Of a stretch of DNA of 35,390 nt, positions 1 through 8,040 are shown in pieces (within the stretch, counting starts at the first letter, position 1; the number at the start of each line of letters is the position of its first letter). The translations under genes were made by a program, and so were the position numbers. The stretch spans positions 1 through 35,390 of the forward strand of contig NZ_SMKX01000088.1 in NCBI RefSeq assembly GCF_004349055.1. Direction: 5' to 3'. The notes under the pieces were generated by a model. That model was not told where the DNA came from and ran no database searches. It saw only the letters and a program-made list of their open reading frames with translations. The stretch comes from Kribbella antibiotica. Lineage in GTDB: Bacteria; Actinomycetota; Actinomycetes; Propionibacteriales; Kribbellaceae.

Positions 1-578
1 CCCGCCCACAACTCCCGCGTCGCCTCGCCCCCAGGCGTAGCCACCCGCCCCGGCGTCACCGTATTAACCCGAACCCCGTACGGCGCCAGCTCCAGCGACA
101 ACCCACGGCTATACGTCTCCAGCGCCGCCTTGGCCGCCACATAATGCAGAAACGGCCCCACCGGCGTGAACACGGCCGCCGAAGAGACGTGCACAATCGC
201 ACCAGAACGCCGTACCCGCATCCCTGGCGCCAGCAACGAATCCAGCCGCACCGACGCCAGGTAATTCAGATCCAACGCCTCCTGCCACTCCTCATCCGGA
301 ATAGCCGAACTATCCACAAACGGCCGAGCCCCACCCGCGTTGTGCACAACAACATCCGCCCCACCCCACCGCTCCGCCACAGCCGCGGCGACCACCTCAG
401 CCCCATCCCGACTCCGCACATCAGCCACCACCAGCCCAATCCCCGCCGGCACCTCCACCTCCGACCGAGCCGTCACCAAAACCTCAGCCCCCGCCGCCAC
501 CAGTTGCCGCGCAACAGCAGCCCCAATCCCCCGAGTGCCACCCGTGACAACAGCCCGCTTCCCCGCAAATTCCGACAT
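1..578 (-). CDS. SDR family oxidoreductase, C-terminus cut by window edge
   Basis: Read on the minus strand from ATG at 578 with no stop before base 1, giving 192 residues. The N-terminus has the Rossmann cofactor motif TGGTRGIG (about residues 12-19). This is followed by the NAG-type motif HNAGG (near residue 80), a conserved SS in the strand before the active site, and the catalytic YxxxK as YVAAK, leading into the PG loop VNTVTPGRV. These are classical short-chain dehydrogenase/reductase features, so an NAD(P)-dependent oxidoreductase of the cytoplasm is expected. The substrate cannot be inferred. A purine-rich ribosome site (GGAGAGG) lies just upstream of the start. About 50-60 residues of the usual 250 are missing beyond the window edge. 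The next gene upstream is 245 bases away, with nothing recognisable in the gap. Confidence 0.9.
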   Translation of the reverse strand, partial: MSEFAGKRAVVTGGTRGIGAAVARQLVAAGAEVLVTARSEVEVPAGIGLVVADVRSRDGAEVVAAAVAERWGGADVVVHNAGGARPFVDSSAIPDEEWQEALDLNYLASVRLDSLLAPGMRVRRSGAIVHVSSAAVFTPVGPFLHYVAAKAALETYSRGLSLELAPYGVRVNTVTPGRVATPGGEATRELWA

Positions 579-822
579 TCCTAATCCTCTCCTAGCCGCA
601 CATCTCCATTTCAAGCTAGGCGCGAAAAACCAAGCACACAAAGACGAATTAGCAGTAGATGCCATAGGCAACACCTATAGCCCTCGCTATCGTGATCACC
701 TGGACGGCGAATGCAGCGTTCGAAGCTGCTTGTGGACCGGCCAACCTGGCGGAAGCGCTGCACGAGTTCCGGCTATGGGTCAGCAACACAGGCTCCTGAC
801 CGCAGCCAGACCCCTCCACCCG

Positions 823-1368
823 TCAGCCGAGGCGCTTCTCGAACTCCTCCTCGATCCGGAAACGACCGTTGACCTCGATCTTCTGTGGATGAAGAGGACC
901 CCGGTAGCCCAATCGCAGGTAGAAGTCTCGGGCCGAGCGATTTTCGGTGAACACCCACAGGCGTAGTACTTGTGCTCCCAACGACGCTGCCGTCGCCTCG
1001 AGAGCCGAGACCAGAACCTCCCCGACACCGCGGCGGCGAACATCCGGGGCGACCCACATCGCCTCCAAGTGGATGCCGTCGCTCTGGTCCGGACTGCGGT
1101 TGAGCTTCGCGAGGCCGACGGCCTTGTCATCCAGTCTGGCCACGAACCAGACATGGACGTCGAGTTCGGCTCGCCACTGATTCTCGTTGTAGCCACGCTC
1201 GGCCGCCTCGTCACCGAGGAACGCGGCAGCCGAATCCGTCAGCGCAGACAACCGCACGTCCCGAGCGGTTTGCCAGTCATCCGCTTCGAGGCGGAAGACA
1301 GAGATCTGCCTATGAAACCCTTGCAGCTCCAGCAACCGGGACCCCTCCGTCCGAGCGCGCGGGAGCAC
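823..1368 (-). CDS. GNAT family N-acetyltransferase
   Basis: This encodes 181 residues if read from the GTG at 1368. The core has the GNAT acetyl-CoA-binding motif A, MWVAPDVRRRGVGEVLV, with the R-x-x-G-x-G pyrophosphate loop (RRRGVG). It is followed by the motif B region RLWVFTENRSARDFYLRLGY, typical of RimI-like small acetyltransferases. It should transfer an acetyl group from acetyl-CoA to an amine, and the acceptor is unknown. It lies 5 bases downstream of the glycosyltransferase-like gene and on the same strand, so it is probably the third gene of the XRE-GT-GNAT operon. The start is uncertain: the first 25 residues are not needed for the fold, and a TTG about a dozen codons in is an alternative. 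Confidence 0.85.
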   Translation of the reverse strand: MLPRARTEGSRLLELQGFHRQISVFRLEADDWQTARDVRLSALTDSAAAFLGDEAAERGYNENQWRAELDVHVWFVARLDDKAVGLAKLNRSPDQSDGIHLEAMWVAPDVRRRGVGEVLVSALEATAASLGAQVLRLWVFTENRSARDFYLRLGYRGPLHPQKIEVNGRFRIEEEFEKRLG

Positions 1369-1373
1369 GGAGT

Positions 1374-2567
1374 CTAGCTGCGCTGTGCGAGCTGCCTCAA
1401 GGGGAGCGACTCACTCAAACGCTCGCCGTAGCCACACGAGATCCAGTTGGTGAGGCTGAGGTCTGACAAAGCGTTGCGTTCGTTGCCCACCGGACGGAGG
1501 TCCTTCAAGGCTTCTTGCCAACCGTGCGTGTCCTCCAGCCATGCCTCGAGATACCCGACGCACAAATCGGCGCCGATGCCCGATGCCTGTTTCTCGGCCC
1601 TACGCAGCGCTTCCTCGGCACTTGCCACTTCGGGATCGAAGCGCTCGCGCGCCAGCTTGTCCAAGGTCTCGTGAATCATCGCCAGGCGGACGTCTCTGAA
1701 AGCGCTCCAATAACTCGGCTTGGCGGCCAAGGCCATCTGGTCGTCGAAGCCCCACGCTCTGGTGCTCTCAAACAAGGCGTAGAGGCCTTCCGCGAGGAGA
1801 TCACCGAACTCCTCACGAGCCGCGCGCTCGCGGTCGTCGTACGGCAGGTACTCGAGTTGCCGGACCTCTCCGGCCTTCGGCAGGCTCCGCTCCGCGGCGC
1901 GACGGGCGAAGAAGAACCAGTCTTCGTTGTAGATATCGGGAAAGAAGGACAGCTCCGGATGCTTGAGCTGTACGCCGAGCACCGCTCCGCCCACGAAAAT
2001 GTCCTGTTCGAAACCCGCGAGCCGCCGGGCATGGCAGACCACAGAGTTGTCCGGGAATTCCCGGGTGGCCATGGAGGCGATCGGATGCCGGTCGAGCAAA
2101 CTCGTGAGCCGACGGACATCCACCGGCCGGAGTTGGCTGATGTCGTCGTCGACGAAGAGGAGCTTGTTCCAGCCTAGAAGCCGCCCGAGCAGAAGACCGA
2201 GATTGCGTTTCAGGCTGAGGTCACTGGATCGGCCGGCGGATGCTTCCTGGAAGGCTGCGGACGAGGTCAGATGCCGGCGGCCGGGCAACTCATAGCCAAT
2301 AGGTACTTCGACGACCAGCGCGCAAGCTCCAAGGGTCTTGTCCACGCGCTCCGCCACCTGCGCCACGTTTGTCTGCCGACTGCACAGGATCACCAACGGA
2401 ACTGACAGGGTCACCGAGAGATCGATGATGTTCTGCAGAGCTGACGAAGGACGTGCGGCCGGTACGACGATTGCGTCCAGCCTGCTGCGGCTCAGGGGTA
2501 CGGCGGAGGTGGACACATCGCGCAACAAGTTCGCGTGCGAAGGCCGATGGCCGATCTGACGGCTCAC
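1374..2567 (-). CDS. GT-A-like glycosyltransferase / nucleotide-diphospho-sugar transferase-like protein
   Basis: This 397-residue protein is not an exact match to any family I can name. An N-terminal alternating beta/alpha region (about 30-90) resembles a nucleotide-sugar-binding half. It is followed by LKRNLGLLLGRLLGWNKLLF and a run of three aspartates, D140-D142, fitting the metal-binding DxD of a GT-A fold. N214-E215-D216-W resembles the ED catalytic motif of inverting GT2 enzymes. The likely role is a cytoplasmic sugar transfer to an unknown acceptor. The start is GTG, and GTGA at 2564-2567 overlaps the stop of the upstream XRE gene, so translation is probably coupled. The C-terminal third (about 250-397) is helical and unassigned. 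Confidence is good that it is a gene and moderate for the fold. Confidence 0.75.
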   Translation of the reverse strand: MSRQIGHRPSHANLLRDVSTSAVPLSRSRLDAIVVPAARPSSALQNIIDLSVTLSVPLVILCSRQTNVAQVAERVDKTLGACALVVEVPIGYELPGRRHLTSSAAFQEASAGRSSDLSLKRNLGLLLGRLLGWNKLLFVDDDISQLRPVDVRRLTSLLDRHPIASMATREFPDNSVVCHARRLAGFEQDIFVGGAVLGVQLKHPELSFFPDIYNEDWFFFARRAAERSLPKAGEVRQLEYLPYDDRERAAREEFGDLLAEGLYALFESTRAWGFDDQMALAAKPSYWSAFRDVRLAMIHETLDKLARERFDPEVASAEEALRRAEKQASGIGADLCVGYLEAWLEDTHGWQEALKDLRPVGNERNALSDLSLTNWISCGYGERLSESLPLRQLAQRS

Positions 2568-3703
2568 GCAGGCGCCTCGTCACTGGGCGACCATTCGTAG
2601 AGAACGTTGTGCGGGATCTCCAGATCGGGAGACATCGCCTCGCCGTTCACCAACGGGACCCGCATGAGGATGGCGAATGATCCTCCCGGGAACCGGTTGG
2701 CGAGATATGCCTCATTCCGCTCGCGTACGGCGGTGTCCGTGAGCGCGCGGACTGCGCCGAGGACCCCTCGGCTGTAGACCCCGCTGCAAACGGTGAGGGT
2801 GCGCGTGTGGTTCAGCGGGTTGGGCACCCGCGCCAGGAACGCCACATCCTCGACCAGAGTGCGCCGTCTACCGTCGCGCCAAACGTCCTCGGTCTGCTCC
2901 GCGGTGATCTCTTCCTTGGTGGGAGGCTTGGCCGAGGTTCGTTCGTAGTCGCTCCACAGCGGCCGGAATTCCTGGCCGTCCGGAAGCATGAAGATTTCGC
3001 CGTTGAACAGATCCGGTACGACGACCTGCTGGATCGGCAGGTCGCGCAGCAGCGTCTGCAGTTGGTGCGCGACGTTGTTCCAGACGGTTCCGCCGAGCAG
3101 GACCAGGTGGCCGGTCAAATCCGGGGGACTGGCTTCCTCAGGCAACCTGTGGGCCACTTCGAGCTCAGGGTTGCGGGACCGGAGGTGCCCCCACAACTCG
3201 ATGAGGGCGTCGACATCGGCGTAGCGGTACATGCGGGTGAAATTGGGATTTGCTTCGTCCGCCAAGGGCGAGCGATAGGCGACCGGCGCTTCGGGGCAGA
3301 TTGCCGTGACCGGGCCGGTCTCGAAGGTCCAGAGGCTGGCGTCGGCACTCGCCGTACCGGGGCTGTTCCGGGCTGCCTCGCGGAGGCCGATCAGTTCGCG
3401 GTTGAGCGCGGTGAACGTCTCGCGTTCGGAGGCGTTCAGGTCCTGTTCGCGAGGGAGCTGCGGAACGGTTTCGGCCGAGTGATCCAGTGCGAAGAAGAGC
3501 GCGTAGGGACGCAGCCGGTCGGCACGTGGCAGCTTGTCGTCGGATGAGTTCTCCCACGAGCTGATCGCCGATACGGAGATCCCCAGTGCGTGCGCCAGCG
3601 TCGCCTGGGTCATCCGCTGCTGTCGTCGGAGGGCACGCAGCCGGTCGGCGAGTTCTGCCGCTGGCGAGGGGGCCAAGTTCACTCCCGGAGGATCAGTGTC
3701 CAC
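2564..3703 (-). CDS. XRE-family HTH regulator with large conserved C-terminal domain
   Basis: This encodes 379 residues. Residues 20-55 are an XRE/Cro-type helix-turn-helix, with RMTQATLAHALGISVSAISS including the TQ...LA...G.S...IS.WE signature. A C-terminal domain (about 125-379) carries LVLLGGTVWNN and a CSGVYSRGVLGAVRALTD segment. I recall similar domains in other actinomycete XRE proteins, but I cannot name a Pfam family. The glycine-rich strand-loop suggests ligand or nucleotide binding, so this may be a sensor-regulator; that is inference. It is the first gene of the operon with the glycosyltransferase-like gene (4-base GTGA overlap) and the GNAT gene. The start is a GTG with no strong ribosome site, and a second GTG seven codons in is possible. 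Repeats upstream may be its operators. Confidence 0.88.
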   Translation of the reverse strand: MDTDPPGVNLAPSPAAELADRLRALRRQQRMTQATLAHALGISVSAISSWENSSDDKLPRADRLRPYALFFALDHSAETVPQLPREQDLNASERETFTALNRELIGLREAARNSPGTASADASLWTFETGPVTAICPEAPVAYRSPLADEANPNFTRMYRYADVDALIELWGHLRSRNPELEVAHRLPEEASPPDLTGHLVLLGGTVWNNVAHQLQTLLRDLPIQQVVVPDLFNGEIFMLPDGQEFRPLWSDYERTSAKPPTKEEITAEQTEDVWRDGRRRTLVEDVAFLARVPNPLNHTRTLTVCSGVYSRGVLGAVRALTDTAVRERNEAYLANRFPGGSFAILMRVPLVNGEAMSPDLEIPHNVLYEWSPSDEAPA

Positions 3704-3704
3704 T

Positions 3705-3900
3705 GGTGGATTCGGTCACCCTCTCATCGGAGTACACCGAAGTACAGGTGGAATTCAAGTGGATACACGCTGGCATCCACATCGAGAACGGCGCCAGGAC
3801 CCAACTGCTACTACATCCGCCCGGATCGTGATCCGTCCGTGACCTATCTGGATTCTACCCAGGCTCAGGAAGAAGAAATCCACCAATCTACAGATTCCAC
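3705..3900. promoter_or_regulatory. Cluster of GTGGAWT-like repeats in divergent promoter region
   Basis: Within 200 bases, copies of GTGGATTC or close variants occur at 3705-3713, 3747-3756, 3757-3766 and 3847-3855. Reverse copies occur at 3775-3780, 3876-3884 and 3893-3900. The stretch lies between the XRE gene (minus) and the next plus-strand gene, and is less GC-rich than its flanks. Repeated short motifs in both orientations in front of an XRE gene suggest operator sites for autoregulation. The binding protein is inferred, not shown. No convincing -10/-35 pair could be assigned. Confidence 0.4.
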
Positions 3901-4003
3901 TGTGTAGTTAGGTGAAGTCATGGGTAAAACAGTGGCAGGAAGACAAGCGATGGACAGGAGCTCGTTACGACCTCAGCCGTTTCGATGACCGAAGCAGGTG
4001 CCT

Positions 4004-4157
4004 CATGAGCAGACTCCCGGCCGCCGTACAGGTGCTCACCGCGACGCCACCGCCCTGTGTCAGGGGCGTTCGGCCTGACCTCGCCGATCTATGGCGAGGA
4101 AGCTTTGGTATTCGGAGCCACGCCGCCACCAGGCGTGCCGATCTCTCGCTGCCATGA
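4004..4157 (+). CDS. Possible small upstream ORF coupled to the next gene
   Basis: A 50-residue frame starts at ATG 4004 behind a GCAGGTG ribosome-site-like stretch and ends in TGA at 4155-4157. That stop overlaps the ATG at 4154 of the next gene as ATGA, a typical translational-coupling arrangement. The frame has strong G/C at third codon positions. It has no recognisable domain, and its sequence is rich in Arg, Ala and Pro. It may instead be an accidental frame, or the original N-terminus of the next gene displaced by a frameshift. Confidence 0.3.
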
Positions 4158-4936
4158 TCGGCGTGATCGAGGCCCTCGAGCTGGGGAACTGGCGGAAGGC
4201 TTCGCGCATTCTTCATGACACCGAACTGGCCGATCCGTACCTGGCGATCGTGCTGATGACGGTTGCCAGGGCGATGTCTTATCGAGCGGTCGGCGAGCAT
4301 AGTTTGGCTTGGACGACGCTGGGGCGCGCGGCGGTGCTGATGCTTCGCCGGCATCCGGGGCTCCCGTGTCTCGCGGTGAACGACACCGGCGAGATCGACG
4401 ACGTACCGGCTTGGCCTGGTGAGGTCGAGCGACTCGCCCTTCCGCTCCGGATGGCCCGGGGTGACCTGCTCTTTCGTTCGGTTCGGCTGATCTGGCGGGA
4501 GCAGCAGGAACTGAGCGATCTGTTTCGGCGGATCGAGCAACGGCCGGCCGAGCTGACTCCGGCCACGCACATCCTGGTGCTCGCGTTCGTGGAGTACCTG
4601 TGCTGGGTGCGTCACGATGCCGGGACCTGGACGAGAGGGACCCCTGTCGACGATGAGGCCGCAGCCATCGAGCAGCGAATCGACGCGCTGAGCGATGGAC
4701 TTCGGGCGGAGTTCCTCCGCAGTGCGACCGACCTGCGCCGCTTGCGTTATCCGGCCGCCGGGAAGATGTCGCTCATGGTCTGGAGTGCTGGTGGGACATA
4801 CAACGGATTGCAGAGACTGGCGATCCTCGAGTTGGCTCGCCGCCCAGAGCCGCCGTGGGGCGAGTCCGTAAAGCCTGCGGACTGTCCTTCCCGACTGAGT
4901 TCCGTCAACGCCTGGCAATTCGCCCGGACTGCCTGA
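4154..4936 (+). CDS. Hypothetical protein, mostly helical
   Basis: This encodes 260 residues from ATG 4154. An in-frame ATG at 4091 would add 21 residues but has no ribosome site. I do not recognise the family. The sequence is predicted to be largely helical and soluble, rich in Ala, Leu, Arg and Trp, with repeated helix pairs suggestive of a TPR-like or other helical-repeat scaffold (for example ALELGNWRKASRILHDTEL). It has no signal peptide or membrane span. The 4154 start is favoured by the ATGA overlap with a small upstream frame. It is transcribed divergently from the XRE operon, and the repeats in between could regulate both. A 7-base-pair hairpin follows its stop. Confidence 0.7.
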   Translation: MIGVIEALELGNWRKASRILHDTELADPYLAIVLMTVARAMSYRAVGEHSLAWTTLGRAAVLMLRRHPGLPCLAVNDTGEIDDVPAWPGEVERLALPLRMARGDLLFRSVRLIWREQQELSDLFRRIEQRPAELTPATHILVLAFVEYLCWVRHDAGTWTRGTPVDDEAAAIEQRIDALSDGLRAEFLRSATDLRRLRYPAAGKMSLMVWSAGGTYNGLQRLAILELARRPEPPWGESVKPADCPSRLSSVNAWQFARTA

Positions 4937-4974
4937 CGCAGTTGGATTTTACGCGGCCTTTACTGACTATCTGA

Positions 4975-4998
4975 TCGGATCTACCCTTGAGGATCCGA
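4975..4998 (+). terminator. Inverted repeat after hypothetical gene
   Basis: TCGGATC at 4975-4981 pairs perfectly with GATCCGA at 4992-4998 across a 10-base loop, starting 39 bases after the stop of the preceding gene. There is no T-tract, so termination is only one reading. Confidence 0.3.
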
Positions 4999-5024
4999 AT
5001 TCCATCGCATCGTCAGCCCACCCA

Positions 5025-5047
5025 GGTCGTTGACATCATCAACGACC
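5025..5047 (+). promoter_or_regulatory. Perfect 9-bp inverted repeat upstream of hypothetical gene
   Basis: GGTCGTTGA (5025-5033) and TCAACGACC (5039-5047) form a perfect inverted repeat with a 5-base spacer. It sits 14 bases upstream of the GGAGGAGG ribosome site of the next gene. The position suits either a repressor operator at the promoter or a hairpin in the 5' leader. No cognate regulator is identifiable. Confidence 0.45.
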
Positions 5048-5075
5048 GGCGACAGCGCGCGGAGGAGGAACCTCG

Positions 5076-6485
5076 ATGATCGCAGTCCTGACCGTGCCTG
5101 CGACCGGGCCGCGAACGCCCGAGGTTCGCCTTGCCGGCGGGCAGCCGGCTGACTTGATCCGTACGACGCAGCTCGGGTCCGGCGTCAGTGTCGAGGTCGA
5201 CCTGGCTGATCCAGGCCGATGGCGTTCTGTCATGGTCGACGGATGGGATGCGGCCGACCGGAATCTTCTGGAAGCCGTTGTAGGACAGGAAAGTCTCCGG
5301 CAGCTGGGTGATCTCCGAGACGAGTTGGCCGTGACTGGCGACCCGAGCCTGGAGGCTGACGTACAGGTCGGGGCTGCGCAATCTGGACCTTGGCGAAGGC
5401 TGGCGGTGATCGACGCGCTGGACTGGTGGTTGCAGGTGCCGCTGGACCAGGCATTGCTCGACGCAGAACGTGCGGTCGTGCGAGCTCGGGCTGCGCGGAC
5501 CTTGCGATCGAGAGCGCTGCGAGAGCACCGCACCGGGCAGGCGTTGGTACTGGCGCGGCGCTCTGCTGGCGAGCTCTCCACCTATCTGACCGAGTTGGCG
5601 AGCTCTGCGCCGTCATTGCCGCGCGCTCTGTTCTCTGGACTGTCACGGGTCGCGAATGGGTACGCCGGCCTGGCCGGCCAGGTGGTCGGCAGCCCCGACG
5701 AGTGTCTCGCCCCCGTTGCCGAAGCGTGGAGCCGGCTGAAGCTCGCCGTACCGGTTGTAGGCATCCTCAAACGCCCTGAGCAGTCGTATCAGCTGTTGCC
5801 AGACAGTACGACGCAGAGCAGCTCGGTCGATCCTCGGCAGGTGCGCGCTCGTGTCGTCGGCACGGACCTGCAGGCTCGTGAGGTCCAAATGGTCGAGTCG
5901 CGCGAAGGGGCGACGGTTCGCGTGCTGGTGCCTGCCTTTGGATCGCGGGTGCCGTCAGCGCTCGCGGACCAGTTGATGGTGCGGCTGGTCGACAAGCGAT
6001 CCGGTACGGCGCACGAAGCGCTCCGACTGAAGTTGCGGTCCGGCCGGGACGCCGAGCGGCTCGGGATGCGGACTCCGGTCTTCACACAAGAGATTCCGTT
6101 GCGAGGTGCAGCGGTCGAGGACGTCCGTGCTGACGTCTTCGATCCGGTTCATGAGACCGCGCCGGCCCTGACGGACACCGACGACGAGCTGGTACGTCGG
6201 CGCCGAGCGCAGTTCGTACTGGGTGAGTGGCGGCAGGCGATGGCCGAGATTCGCCTGTCCCGGCAGGCGAAGTCGCGGAACAGCCGCCTGACGCGACTGG
6301 CCGCCGTACTGGATGAAGCTGTTCCGGACGCCGACGAGCCAGTGTTCCGCGGCGGGCCGACGCGCAGCGAAATCACCCGGTACGTCGATGCTGCGCCCGG
6401 GACCGTGCATCCGTGGTTCACCAGCACCCGTGGTGCCGGCGAACCGTTGGTTGCGGAGCTGGCGGCGGCCCACCAACTGCGTTGA
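5076..6485 (+). CDS. Hypothetical protein, 469 aa
   Basis: This is a long gene with a very good ribosome site, GGAGGAGG at 5061-5068, eight bases before ATG 5076. I do not recognise the family. The protein appears soluble, with no signal peptide or membrane segment. An Arg-rich helical stretch (about 115-180, including DAERAVVRARAARTLRSRAL) may be a coiled coil. A beta-rich central region (about 255-350) contains VRVLVPAFGSRVPSALADQL. A helical C-terminus follows, with EWRQAMAEIRLSRQAKSR. A perfect 9-base-pair inverted repeat sits just upstream and may control it. It is followed at 112 bases by a small membrane protein gene on the same strand. No functional call is justified. Confidence 0.85.
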   Translation: MIAVLTVPATGPRTPEVRLAGGQPADLIRTTQLGSGVSVEVDLADPGRWRSVMVDGWDAADRNLLEAVVGQESLRQLGDLRDELAVTGDPSLEADVQVGAAQSGPWRRLAVIDALDWWLQVPLDQALLDAERAVVRARAARTLRSRALREHRTGQALVLARRSAGELSTYLTELASSAPSLPRALFSGLSRVANGYAGLAGQVVGSPDECLAPVAEAWSRLKLAVPVVGILKRPEQSYQLLPDSTTQSSSVDPRQVRARVVGTDLQAREVQMVESREGATVRVLVPAFGSRVPSALADQLMVRLVDKRSGTAHEALRLKLRSGRDAERLGMRTPVFTQEIPLRGAAVEDVRADVFDPVHETAPALTDTDDELVRRRRAQFVLGEWRQAMAEIRLSRQAKSRNSRLTRLAAVLDEAVPDADEPVFRGGPTRSEITRYVDAAPGTVHPWFTSTRGAGEPLVAELAAAHQLR

Positions 6486-6597
6486 TGTCGTCACGACATC
6501 GAAATTCGCCTGCGGCCGGTGCGCTGGGGCTCACTGTCATCAGAAGAACGTCCGCGACGAGAAGCGGACGTCGCTCCGGGCGATGAGGAGTGGAACG

Positions 6598-7008
6598 ATG
6601 ACCGTCCGCAGATTGAGCACTTTGAGCACCGACACCCCAGCGTTGAGGCAGGTCGGAGCGCACGTCAAAGCACGCCCATCAACCATGTACTGGTTCCTGA
6701 TGGTCAGCGACCTGGCCACCGCGATCTGGATGTACACCGTCGGCCCATGGCTGGACAAGACCTCGAAGTTCACCGCAACCGGAACGCTCGGCGGCCATCA
6801 CGTTGCCCTGCTGGTCATTGCCCTGATCGGCTTCCTGATGCTCGCAACCCTGGCCGTTGTCACCGACAACTTCACCCACACCACCCCGAAGGTGGCGCTG
6901 GCAAGAAACCTGGCCTGCATCATCTCGATCGTCGCCTTGACCGGCCTGATCGCCCTGATCCTGATGGCACTCCTCAGCCGCGTCCTCTTCGGACCGCTAC
7001 GCCCTTAA
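6598..7008 (+). CDS. Small multi-pass membrane protein
   Basis: This encodes 136 residues. ATG 6598 was chosen because GAGGAG (6585-6590) lies seven bases upstream; a longer frame extends upstream but lacks such a site. After a polar N-terminus of about 28 residues there are probably three membrane spans: around YWFLMVSDLATAIWMYTVG, around HVALLVIALIGFLMLATLAV, and around LACIISIVALTGLIALILMA. No enzyme motif is visible and the role is unknown. Its TAA stop shares bases with the TAA stop of the YCII gene on the other strand (7005-7008), so the two genes converge without a gap. Confidence 0.8.
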   Translation: MTVRRLSTLSTDTPALRQVGAHVKARPSTMYWFLMVSDLATAIWMYTVGPWLDKTSKFTATGTLGGHHVALLVIALIGFLMLATLAVVTDNFTHTTPKVALARNLACIISIVALTGLIALILMALLSRVLFGPLRP

Positions 7009-7364
7009 CTAGAAGGCCGCTGAGGCTTGAACCGCCGCACCTCGTGCGGCCACCCACAAGCCTCAGCCACCTTGGCCGCCCACATCTTCGCAGCCTCGTC
7101 GTCGGCCACCCGCACCAACGCGAACCCACCCAGAAACTCTTTGGTCTCCAGATAAGGCCCATCGGTGACCAACACCTCGCCGCTGGTCGGGTCGGCACTG
7201 TAAACCGGCCCGTCCTCTTCCTCAAGCCCGCCGGCAAAGACATAGACCCCGGCCGCCTTCATCTCCTCCGTGACCGCCCTGGCCAGTGGCCCACGCCCCT
7301 GGTACCACTCCTCGGGGTGATCGCCGACCCACTGCTGATTGAAGTAAATGAGGTACTCAGGCAT
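7005..7364 (-). CDS. YCII-related (DGPF-type) protein
   Basis: This 119-residue protein has the DGPF signature TDGPYLETKEFLGGF in mid-protein and the MPEYLIYFNQ N-terminal strand. Both are typical of the YCII-related family (PF03795), a ferredoxin-like dimeric alpha/beta barrel fold. Members are often found beside ECF sigma factors, but none is adjacent here. The biochemical role of the family is not well defined. A GAAGGAG ribosome site lies just upstream of ATG 7364. It converges with the membrane protein gene, and their stop codons overlap. Confidence 0.92.
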   Translation of the reverse strand: MPEYLIYFNQQWVGDHPEEWYQGRGPLARAVTEEMKAAGVYVFAGGLEEEDGPVYSADPTSGEVLVTDGPYLETKEFLGGFALVRVADDEAAKMWAAKVAEACGWPHEVRRFKPQRPSS

Positions 7365-7443
7365 CTCTGCTCCTTCAGCTCAAGCGAACCTGACGTCCAC
7401 TCTCTACCAACGCTACGAACAGCCTGCACCGATTTCGACAGGC

Positions 7444-7788
7444 TCACTCGAGTGTCTTCCCCTTGACTCCCGACCGGGCGACACCATCCACCGACACACA
7501 GATCCCGAAGACCCGGTCATGGCTGGTCCATCCGTTGATGCGCCCCCGGTTGTTGCTGATCTGCACCCGCTTCTTCACCGGATCCACAGCCGACACCAGA
7601 TGCAGATAAACCGTCCCAGCCACCCGAGCCAGCACGATGTCCCCCACCTCAACCTCCGCCGGATCAACAGGAGCCACCACCACCTCCTGCCGACTCCGAA
7701 TCAACGGCACCATCGAGCCCCCACTAGGCCGAAACGCCACCGTCGCCCCACCCGCAACCCTGCCCGCCACCGCGTCCAATGCCCCCAT
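7444..7788 (-). CDS. S24/S26-like peptidase domain protein
   Basis: This encodes 114 residues from ATG 7788. The motif PSGGSMVPLI resembles the catalytic-serine motif (S-M-x-P) of signal peptidase I and LexA-type S24 peptidases. About 48 residues later VKKRVQIS offers the lysine of the Ser-Lys dyad. VEVGDIVLARV matches the conserved strand between them. There is no DNA-binding or membrane domain, so it is a stand-alone peptidase-like module. Such small proteins are common in actinobacteria with unknown substrates. The same frame is open further upstream, but that part overlaps the divergent HIT gene and is not convincing coding sequence. Ribosome-site support for 7788 is weak. Confidence 0.7.
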   Translation of the reverse strand: MGALDAVAGRVAGGATVAFRPSGGSMVPLIRSRQEVVVAPVDPAEVEVGDIVLARVAGTVYLHLVSAVDPVKKRVQISNNRGRINGWTSHDRVFGICVSVDGVARSGVKGKTLE

Positions 7789-8040
7789 CTGCTCATCGTG
7801 GCAGATCCCACCGACATCGCCGTACCGACTTTCTTCTCCGGTACGGCGACCTGCCGGAGTGGCCCGGGTTGCCACACGGTGCCGCCGATCCTGCGCTCCA
7901 CCGGTGGTCGCCGACTGTGCGGAGTAGGCCGCTGGCAACCGATTGCCCACGACACTTTGCGCACAGTCGATGGCACGGTCCGCGCACTCGCACATCAATT
8001 GGGTAGCAAGTTCTCTGAACGCGCTGGGAGTATTACGCGC

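Noticed and set aside
3965..4918. A 317-codon minus-strand frame over the hypothetical gene
   Set aside because: The translation is rich in Arg, Pro and Gln with no domain, and the plus-strand frame has better codon use and a coupled start.
7818..7848. Inverted repeat CGCCGTACC / GGTACGGCG as a terminator or operator
   Set aside because: Both arms are the octamer that is common throughout the window, so pairing is likely by chance. It lies between divergent genes, where a terminator is not expected.
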